From Actinomycetota bacterium (GTDB lineage: Bacteria > Actinomycetota > Thermoleophilia > Solirubrobacterales > Solirubrobacteraceae), in contig VAYD01000088.1 in assembly GCA_005883905.1 (NCBI GenBank), positions 3,081-12,407 of the forward strand: a stretch of 9,327 bases of DNA, in the 5' to 3' direction. Below, piece by piece: positions 1 through 5,446 of the stretch. Position numbers and translations under genes: made by a program. A model generated the notes under the pieces. That model searched no databases. It was not told where the DNA came from and saw nothing but the letters and a program-made list of their open reading frames with translations. How positions within the stretch are numbered: the first letter of the stretch is position 1; every line of letters starts with the position of its first letter.

Positions 1-621
1 GGCCGCCGAGAGCCTCAGTCCGGTGGCGAACGCGGCGGTGGCTTCCAGCCGCGCCGCCAGCTCGGCCGCGCCGCGCCACGTGTCCTCGCCGGCCTGCTGC
101 AACGCGCGCTCCAGGTCCGCGGCGACCGCGCCGCCCCAGTCGGGCCCGTGCTGGGCGGCGTGCAACGCCACGTGCAGCGCGCGGCCGGCCGCCGGCAGCA
201 TCGTTGCCTGGGCGCCGCCGACGGTCACCGGCTCAGGGTCAGCAGAGAGCACGTCCCACACGCGGCCGGGCTCGGTCGCGACGCCGGGCAGCGTGACGTG
301 GACGTCGACGACGACGGAATCCCCCTCGTGCAACCACGCGACCGCGTGCTCGCGCCACCAGTCGGGCATCCGGGCCTCGTCGACCTCCGGCACGAAGCCC
401 AGGCGCTGGAGCACGGTCCGCGCCGCCGGCAGGTCGGAGGGCCGGACGAGCACGTCGCAGTCCGAGTACCAGCGCGGATCCGTGGCCGTGTAGAGCCAGC
501 GCGCGAGCGCCGCCCCTTTCAGCAGACGGCTCTCGATCCCGGCTGCGCCGAACCCCCGGATCACCTCGGCCGCGACCGCGTCGACCCGGAGGGTGGCGGC
601 GACGATCTGCGTGGCGGTCAT
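1..621 (-). CDS. Family-5 nucleotidyltransferase (NTP_transf_5-like), partial
   Basis: The - strand frame is open from base 1 to beyond 648 and runs off the left edge, so only the N-terminal 207 residues from ATG 621 are seen. Residues 33-59 carry the family signature: LLKGAALA, then an R(W)YSDCDVLV stretch with acidic D54 and D56, which resemble the metal-binding aspartates of the nucleotidyltransferase fold. A VDVH motif follows at 105-108 and an ALHVALHAAQH helix at 148-158, as in PF14907-type proteins. The exact substrate of this family is largely unknown. Members occur beside HPr-kinase-like genes in some lasso-peptide clusters and in HprK-related-kinase/PqqD systems, which matches the neighbours here. 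In-frame GTG codons at 630 and 648 are alternative starts. ATG 621 was chosen because 648 lacks a purine-rich site; AAGG lies just upstream of 630. It is divergent from the PqqD-like gene. The family call is good; the function is unproven. Confidence 0.85.
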   Translation of the reverse strand, partial: MTATQIVAATLRVDAVAAEVIRGFGAAGIESRLLKGAALARWLYTATDPRWYSDCDVLVRPSDLPAARTVLQRLGFVPEVDEARMPDWWREHAVAWLHEGDSVVVDVHVTLPGVATEPGRVWDVLSADPEPVTVGGAQATMLPAAGRALHVALHAAQHGPDWGGAVAADLERALQQAGEDTWRGAAELAARLEATAAFATGLRLSAA

Positions 622-661
622 CGCCGACACCGGGCCTTGATCCGGCACTTGCAAAACGTAG

Positions 662-681
662 CGCGAGAGCCAACTTTCGCG
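662..681. repeat. Imperfect inverted repeat, possible operator
   Basis: CGCGAGAG, a 4-base spacer CCAA, then CTTTCGCG form two 8-base arms that pair at seven positions plus one G-T. The repeat lies in the intergenic region between the divergent nucleotidyltransferase and PqqD-like genes and directly abuts a TATAGT hexamer. That position would suit a repressor or activator site covering the -10/-35 gap. This is inference from position and symmetry only. Confidence 0.35.
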
Positions 682-687
682 TATAGT
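682..687 (+). promoter_or_regulatory. Candidate -10 box for the PqqD-Tat-Cys-rich gene
   Basis: TATAGT matches the sigma-70 consensus TATAAT at five of six positions, in an AT-richer patch of an otherwise very GC-rich window. It would give a leader of roughly 35-40 bases before GTG 731. No convincing -35 box lies 16-18 bases upstream; a TTGCAA at 649-654 is too far away. The promoter may therefore be activator-dependent or use an alternative sigma factor. Confidence 0.3.
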
Positions 688-717
688 CCCGAAATCCACC
701 CAGTTACGGATGACCCT

Positions 718-724
718 AGAGAGG
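718..724 (+). promoter_or_regulatory. Ribosome binding site fixing the GTG 731 start
   Basis: AGAGAGG lies six bases upstream of GTG 731, a near-ideal Shine-Dalgarno spacing. An upstream in-frame ATG at 710 would place this site inside the coding region and has no comparable site of its own. GTG 731 is therefore preferred as the start. Confidence 0.7.
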
Positions 725-730
725 TGTGAA

Positions 731-1378
731 GTGCGCTTGACGCATCGGAAGTTGCCCGTCGCACGAGATGAAGGACTCTTGATCGAGCACGTGGCAGATG
801 AGGTCGTTGTCTACGACGGCGATTCCAAGGAGGCACATTGCCTCAGCCCGCTGCCCGCGGTCGTGTTCACGCACAGCGACGGGTATCGGACGGTCGAGGA
901 CCTGGCTGAAGTCGCCAGCGTCAAGCTCGGCGAAAATGTGACCCCGGACCGCGTGATCGACGCGCTGTCGCAGCTCGAGGAGCGCGATCTCCTGAAGGGC
1001 GGCATCAACCGCCGTCAGATGCTGCGCAAGTCCGCGATCGCCGGTGGCGTCGTCGCCGCTGCTCCGCTGATCTCGAGCGTGTTCGCTCCTGCGGCGCTCG
1101 CGGCCAACTCGGCGACCTGCGGCCCGCTGATCTGCTGCCCGTGCTGCACCGGCAGCGGCTTCAACAAGGACGACTGCTGCTTCATCAAGAACGTCACGGT
1201 GAACTGCCAGTGCGTGTCCGCGCAGGGCGACGCGACCAAGAAGTGCAAGCCGGCCGGCAACTCGGCCCCGAGTGACGCCTACTGCGCCACGATCACCCAG
1301 GACGCGGCGTTCTTCGCGAACTGCGCGAAGTCGGCCGTCAAGGGCACGGCCTGCGCGGCGCAGGACCTCAACTGCTGA
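731..1378 (+). CDS. PqqD-like (RRE) domain fused to internal Tat signal and Cys-rich exported domain
   Basis: This 215-residue protein has three parts. Residues 1-90 match the PqqD-like winged-helix fold, with a DGDSKEAHCLSPLPAVVF stretch, then DGYRTVEDLAEV and a closing helix ending ERDLLKGG. PqqD-like domains bind leader peptides of ribosomal natural products and present them to enzymes. Residues 91-125 look like a Tat signal: NRRQMLRK, a hydrophobic AIAGGVVAAAPLISSVF segment, and APAALAA as a likely signal-peptidase site. Residues 126-215 contain 14 cysteines in 90 residues, clustered as CGPLICCPCC and DDCC, with Cys as the last residue; there is no tryptophan. The apparent export signal is therefore internal, about 90 residues from the N-terminus, and cleavage would leave the PqqD-like part behind. 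The gene is tail-to-tail with kinase A, with four bases between stops. It may be a self-chaperoned modified peptide or a disulfide-rich secreted protein. The domain calls are strong; the function is inferred. Confidence 0.85.
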   Translation: MRLTHRKLPVARDEGLLIEHVADEVVVYDGDSKEAHCLSPLPAVVFTHSDGYRTVEDLAEVASVKLGENVTPDRVIDALSQLEERDLLKGGINRRQMLRKSAIAGGVVAAAPLISSVFAPAALAANSATCGPLICCPCCTGSGFNKDDCCFIKNVTVNCQCVSAQGDATKKCKPAGNSAPSDAYCATITQDAAFFANCAKSAVKGTACAAQDLNC

Positions 1379-1382
1379 TCGG

Positions 1383-2177
1383 CTAGCACCGGCGAAGGTC
1401 ATCCAGCAAGAGCGCGGCGGTGCGATCCGCATCGCCCCGCTCGCCGTGCTGCAATCTCGCGCCATCGACGGCGCAGGTTGCCGCGCGCAGGCTCTCCTGC
1501 GGGCGGCTGCGCGCGGGGACGGTGTTCTCCAGCAGCGCGAGCACGGCCTCTCCGTGCGACAGCGGGGCCGGATCCCACGTCGAGCCCTCGCGGTAGGACG
1601 TCACCGCGACCGCCGCGACGGGCACTGGCCGCTCGCCGACACCACCTCCCAGGTCAGACGCATCATGAAGCCGAGCAACACCGTTCTCACGGATCGCCAG
1701 CAACCGCGCGTAAGGGTGGACGCGGCCCTGCTGGTCGAGCACCGCGTACTCATCCGAGAAATACGTGGCGCCCGCCCGCACCAGCGCCGCGACGAGGGTC
1801 GTCTTGCCCGCGAAGCTTGTGCCGGGCAGGATCAGCCCGCGCGCCTCGTGGGCGACGACGCCGGCGTGCACGAAAATGAAGCCCGGAGCGCGCAGCGCGA
1901 CCTCGGTGCGGACCTCCCGCTCGAGCACCTCCAGCGCGGTGTCGAGCGGCACGCCCTCGGTGAACGGCTCGCCATCACGGGTGACTGCGGTGCCGTCGGC
2001 CACGGTGACGAGCTCGAACGCCACCTCCGCGTCCGCGGGATCGCACTCCCGTCGGGCCGGCGGCAGCGCCGGTCCGAGCCGGCCGGCAGCTTCGGCGGGC
2101 GCGGCGACCGCGACCCGCACGCCGAACGCCTCGAACCCGATGTTGCAGGCGTCCAGGCGGGACATTGCGTTGATCAT
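1383..2177 (-). CDS. HPr-kinase-like P-loop protein (kinase A)
   Basis: This 264-residue protein resembles the C-terminal half of HPr kinase/phosphorylase. FVHAGVVAH (residues 102-110) matches the conserved histidine strand. LPGTSFAGKTTL (117-128) is an intact Walker A motif with K125 and T126. FSDEYAVLD (140-148) carries the acidic residues expected after the P-loop. HPrK phosphorylates a serine of HPr, but HprK-related proteins beside PqqD-like genes or in lasso-peptide clusters act on, or are thought to act on, peptide substrates; the PqqD-like/Cys-rich protein next door is the natural candidate. The N-terminal 95 residues (GFEAFGVRV and following) are shared with the paralogue at 3316-4131. 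ATG 2177 was chosen; ATG 2165 is an in-frame alternative and neither has a strong ribosome site. It is divergent from the MauE-like gene. The fold is fairly sure, the substrate inferred. Confidence 0.82.
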   Translation of the reverse strand: MINAMSRLDACNIGFEAFGVRVAVAAPAEAAGRLGPALPPARRECDPADAEVAFELVTVADGTAVTRDGEPFTEGVPLDTALEVLEREVRTEVALRAPGFIFVHAGVVAHEARGLILPGTSFAGKTTLVAALVRAGATYFSDEYAVLDQQGRVHPYARLLAIRENGVARLHDASDLGGGVGERPVPVAAVAVTSYREGSTWDPAPLSHGEAVLALLENTVPARSRPQESLRAATCAVDGARLQHGERGDADRTAALLLDDLRRC

Positions 2178-2224
2178 GCCAGGCCGCCCACACGCCGATT
2201 GAGCACGGGATGGGGTTGGCTACC

Positions 2225-3298
2225 ATGACCGCCATGGACACGCTCCTGGTTGCTGCGCAGGTCCTGCTCGCAGCGGTCTTCGCGGTGGCTGGGGTCGCGA
2301 AGCTCCTCGACCTCAACGGATCCCGGCGCGCCGTGCTGGACTTCGGCGTCCCCGCGCCGACCGCGCGCATCATCGGCACGGCGCTGCCGGTGGCCGAGAT
2401 CGCCACGGCGCTCGGGCTCCTGTTCGTCCCAACCGCCCGGTGGGCCGCGCTCGCGGCGCTGTTGCTGCTCGGCGGGTTCATCGCCGGCATCTCCAACGCG
2501 ATGCGCAAGGGAGAGGCGCCGGACTGCAACTGCTTCGGGCAGCTGCACTCGGCCCCCGCGGGCAAGGGGACGCTCGTTCGCAACGTGGTCCTCGCCGCGG
2601 TGGCGGTCTTCATCGTCGCGGAGGGCCCCGCTCCGGCGATCGACGACTGGATCGCCGCGCGCAGCGCGGCAGAGCTGGTGGCCATCGCACTGGGCATCGC
2701 GCTCCTCGCGCTCGCAGCCTTTGCATGGCGACTGCGCGCGGACAACGCGGAGCTGCGGGCCCGGCCCGCGCACGACCACGACGCCCCGAAGCCAGAGGAC
2801 TTCGAGCGCGAAGGCCTCCCGATCGGCGACGAGGCGCCGGAGTTCGAGTTGGTAGACGTGCGCGGCGAGCGCCACTCCCTCTCGAGTCTGCTCGGCCTCG
2901 GCCGTCCCGTGGTCCTCTTCTTCACCAGCCCGGAATGTGGCCCGTGCGGGGGGCTGCTGCCCGACCTGGCGCGCTGGCAGGAGACGCTCTCCGAGCGCGC
3001 CACCGTCGCCGTCGTCGCACGCGGCACCATGGAGGACAACGCCGAGTTCTTCGCGGGCCACAACATGATCAACCTGCTCGTCGACGGTGACCACGCCGTC
3101 TTCGACGCGTACAACATCCGTGCCACGCCAACTGCTGTGGCGATCACCTCGGACCGGCGCATCGCGCTCGCCCCCGCGGGCGGTCTGCACATGCCCGAAG
3201 TTGTGATGCGGATCATGATCCGGTCGCAAGACGACAACGGCTCGACGGACGGGCAGCGTCCGCTCAAGGTGCTGCAGTTCGGACCGCAGGCCAGCTGA
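2225..3298 (+). CDS. MauE-like membrane protein fused to CGPC thioredoxin-like domain
   Basis: In the 357-residue product from ATG 2225, residues 1-135 match MauE: AVFAVAGVAKLLD, a DFGVPAP motif, LPVAEIATALGLL, and PDCNCFGQLHSAP with a CxC pair at 101 and 103. A fifth membrane segment spans about 148-168, followed by a charged linker rich in Asp, His and Pro. Residues 200-335 form a thioredoxin-like domain of TlpA/MauD type: EAPEFELVDV, FFTSPECGPC with cysteines 238 and 241, and ATPTAV with the usual cis-proline. MauE and MauD are needed for forming the many disulfides of the methylamine dehydrogenase light chain. By analogy this fusion may make or isomerise disulfides in the Cys-rich protein at 731-1378. 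In-frame ATGs at 2210 and 2234 are alternative starts. The gene opens the + strand operon; the kinase B start lies 17 bases past its stop. Confidence 0.87.
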   Translation: MTAMDTLLVAAQVLLAAVFAVAGVAKLLDLNGSRRAVLDFGVPAPTARIIGTALPVAEIATALGLLFVPTARWAALAALLLLGGFIAGISNAMRKGEAPDCNCFGQLHSAPAGKGTLVRNVVLAAVAVFIVAEGPAPAIDDWIAARSAAELVAIALGIALLALAAFAWRLRADNAELRARPAHDHDAPKPEDFEREGLPIGDEAPEFELVDVRGERHSLSSLLGLGRPVVLFFTSPECGPCGGLLPDLARWQETLSERATVAVVARGTMEDNAEFFAGHNMINLLVDGDHAVFDAYNIRATPTAVAITSDRRIALAPAGGLHMPEVVMRIMIRSQDDNGSTDGQRPLKVLQFGPQAS

Positions 3299-3315
3299 CG
3301 GCAGCCACCGAAGCC

Positions 3316-4131
3316 ATGACAGATCCCGCCCCCCCGCCCGACGGCCCGGAGGTCGTCTTCGAGTCCTTCGGCGTGAACATCGCGCTGAAGACCGACGACG
3401 AGTCGATCTGGCCTGCGCTGCAGACGCGCATCCCGCCACATGCCGCGCCGTGCCCGGGCGAGGCGCCGCATTTCCGGTTCTTCGTGCGTCGCCTCGATGA
3501 CGGCCTCTACGACGTCCGCAACGACATCCGCGAGGGCGCGCCGATGGAGGACATGCATCCGCTGAGCTGGGTCGCCAGCAACGTGGAGCGCGAGTTCGCG
3601 CTCGCCATGGTCGACAGCTACGTGCACAACACCGTGGCGTTGCACGCACCGATGCACGTGTTCGTCCAGGGCGCCGCGGTCGCCCAGGGCGACAGCGCGA
3701 TCGTGATCGCGGGCAAGCCGCTCACCGGCCGCACGACGCTCGTCGAGGCGCTGGTCGTCCGCGGCCTGACGTATCTGTCCGACGAGTACGCGGTCGTGGA
3801 CGAGCAGGGACGCGTCGAGCCGTATCGCCGGCCGTTGCCGTCGGGCGCCGGCACGGACCACGAGCCTGACGTCCCGCGCCCCGTCGCAGCGATCGTCGTC
3901 ACCGGGTATCGCCCGGGTGCCCACTGGCAGCCCGCGCGCAGATCCAGCGGTGAGGGCCTCCTGACGCTGATGGCGCACGTGATCGGCGGGCAGGAACGCC
4001 CGGCCCAGACCATGCGTGCGCTCAAGGGCGTCATCGAAAGCGGGCCCGTGATCCTCGAAACGCCGCGCGACGAGGCTGACACGGCGGCGGCCGCGCTGCT
4101 GGCTGAGCTCGAGGGAGCCCGCTCTTCGTGA
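3316..4131 (+). CDS. HPr-kinase-like protein, diverged P-loop (kinase B)
   Basis: This 271-residue protein is a paralogue of kinase A. Both begin with an F-E-x-F-G-V motif, share the TYxSDEYAVxDxQGRVxPY block, and continue with a P-V-A-A-x-x-V-T-x-Y region. Two key positions differ. The P-loop reads AGKPLTGRTTL, so the Walker A lysine is arginine (R139), and the histidine of the preceding strand is glutamine (FVQGAAVA, Q118). SDEY at 155-158 is kept. The protein may bind nucleotide weakly, act as a pseudokinase partner of kinase A, or use K134 within the same loop. The frame is intact and codon use matches neighbours, so it is not an obvious pseudogene. Its stop overlaps the next start (GTGA, 4128-4131), which suggests translational coupling to the membrane protein. 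Confidence 0.8.
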   Translation: MTDPAPPPDGPEVVFESFGVNIALKTDDESIWPALQTRIPPHAAPCPGEAPHFRFFVRRLDDGLYDVRNDIREGAPMEDMHPLSWVASNVEREFALAMVDSYVHNTVALHAPMHVFVQGAAVAQGDSAIVIAGKPLTGRTTLVEALVVRGLTYLSDEYAVVDEQGRVEPYRRPLPSGAGTDHEPDVPRPVAAIVVTGYRPGAHWQPARRSSGEGLLTLMAHVIGGQERPAQTMRALKGVIESGPVILETPRDEADTAAAALLAELEGARSS

Positions 4132-5414
4132 GCACCGACGCTCATCTGCAGGCCGAGACCGTCGTCGTAGCCGGCCTGCTGAGCGTCTACGTGATCGCGT
4201 GGCTCGTCCGGCGGCTGCGCAGGACGCGCCCCGGCTTCAACATCGGTCCTCAGCTCGTCGTCGGCGTCGGCCTGCGCTGGCTCGCCATCGCGGGCATCTC
4301 GTCGACCGGCCTGCAGCAGTCACTGCGCGGCGGCGACGAGAACGTGTTCCTGGCGTGGGCCCACGTGCTGGCGGACAATCGCTTCGGCCACGGTTACTAC
4401 CCCCATGGCCACTACCCGCTGCACACCGTCATCTTCGCTCTGCAGTTCAAGTTCGGGGACTTCAGCGAAGGCGCGCTGCGGCTGACCCAGGTCGGACTTG
4501 CGACGATCGGCGTGGTGCTGATCCTCGCCGCGGTCCACGACCTCGCCGGGGCGCGCTCGGCCAGGTTCGCCGCGTGGGTCCTCGCGATCGAGCCGGCGAG
4601 CATCTTCTTCAACAGCGCGCTGCACAAGGAGCCCGTGATGCTGTTCGCGACCGGGCTCGTCGTCTTCGGCGGCACCAAGATGTGGCGGCGCCTGGACCTG
4701 TCGGGAATCCTGCTCATGGCGATCGGCGGCTTCATGGCGGTCAAGACACGCCCCTACGCGGGGTGGTTCCTGATCAGCGCCGGGGCGCTCGTGATCCTGC
4801 ATGCGTCGCTGCGGCGCATGGACAAGCCACTGCGCGCGATGCCGCTCGTGTACGCCGTCATCATCGCCGGGTTCGTCGCGGCGCCCGCGGTCGTCCAGGT
4901 GACCTCGAAGAAGAGCCTGACGACGCTCCAGCAGTCCCAGAACGCGAACGCCGAGTCCGCGGGCAAGGTCGGCAACAACCTCGCGCTCGAGCGGGTGGAC
5001 TACTCGACCCGCGGAAAGGTCTTCGCGAACCTCCCCAAGCGCGTCCTCGACGTCCTCGTGCGCCCGTATCCGTGGCAGGTCAGCAACCCCAGCCAGCAGC
5101 TCGGCGCCGTCGGATCGTTGTTCGCACTCACGGTCCTGCTGCTGCTGATCGGCGCGGTCTGGAAACGGAGAGGAGAGGTGCTCGCCTTAAGCGGGCCGAT
5201 TCTTTATCCGATGGTGTTCCTACTGATGGCCTATGCATTGAGCGCCGGCAACGCAGGCACCGGATTCCGCTACCGGACCCACATCATCGTGCTGGGCATC
5301 GCGATGCTCATGGCGCTGCGCGAAGGCGTGGTGCCCCAAACCGTGCCGGAACCGGAGCGCTCTGACAGCCGGGCGCCGGCGCAGCCCGGACAACGTCTTG
5401 CAGCCGTCCAGTGA
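4128..5414 (+). CDS. Polytopic membrane protein, possible polysaccharide polymerase or GT-C-like enzyme
   Basis: The 428-residue product has about ten hydrophobic segments: near residues 11-28 and 42-62, then a run from about 120 to 260, and more between 325 and 405. A loop after the second segment contains GGDENVFLAWAHVL followed by a His/Tyr-rich GHGYYPHGHYP. A large polar loop lies near 262-325 and ends in RPYPWQV, and AGNAGTGFRYRTHII precedes the last segment. An acidic early loop and an Arg-rich late loop are usual in GT-C glycosyltransferases and O-antigen polymerases. With the Wzz-kinase next, it may polymerise or transfer glycan repeat units at the membrane. I cannot name a family with certainty. 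GTG 4128 overlaps the upstream stop, and a purine-rich GAGGGAG lies upstream. Confidence 0.75.
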   Translation: MSTDAHLQAETVVVAGLLSVYVIAWLVRRLRRTRPGFNIGPQLVVGVGLRWLAIAGISSTGLQQSLRGGDENVFLAWAHVLADNRFGHGYYPHGHYPLHTVIFALQFKFGDFSEGALRLTQVGLATIGVVLILAAVHDLAGARSARFAAWVLAIEPASIFFNSALHKEPVMLFATGLVVFGGTKMWRRLDLSGILLMAIGGFMAVKTRPYAGWFLISAGALVILHASLRRMDKPLRAMPLVYAVIIAGFVAAPAVVQVTSKKSLTTLQQSQNANAESAGKVGNNLALERVDYSTRGKVFANLPKRVLDVLVRPYPWQVSNPSQQLGAVGSLFALTVLLLLIGAVWKRRGEVLALSGPILYPMVFLLMAYALSAGNAGTGFRYRTHIIVLGIAMLMALREGVVPQTVPEPERSDSRAPAQPGQRLAAVQ

Positions 5415-5446
5415 CATGGCTGCGATGATCCCGCGAACGAGGTCGC

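Noticed and set aside
148..729. + strand open frame at the left edge
   Set aside because: The - strand frame encodes a clear nucleotidyltransferase signature over the same bases, and the + strand product is Arg/His-rich without motifs.
1100..1378. Cys-rich domain as a methylamine dehydrogenase light chain with a tryptophan-derived quinone
   Set aside because: The mature region has no tryptophan and I see no heavy-chain, MauG or amine-oxidation gene. Only the redox-helper analogy is kept.
1370..1400. Terminator between the convergent Cys-rich and kinase A genes
   Set aside because: Only four bases separate the two stops and no GC hairpin with a T-run is visible on either strand.
1..2177. Complete lasso-peptide biosynthetic cluster
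   Set aside because: Kinase, nucleotidyltransferase and a PqqD-like domain are present, but no asparagine-synthetase-like cyclase, no transglutaminase-like protease and no short precursor are visible in the window.
2178..2224. Promoter elements in the divergent kinase A / MauE-like gap
   Set aside because: A TTGAGC at 2199-2204 resembles a -35 but no -10 follows at a usable distance, so no call is made.
1975..3978. Very long - strand open frame (over 600 codons) opposite the MauE-like and kinase B genes
   Set aside because: Its translation is Arg/Ala/Ser-rich with no recognisable motif, while the + strand genes there have clear domains. Long antisense frames are expected at this GC content.
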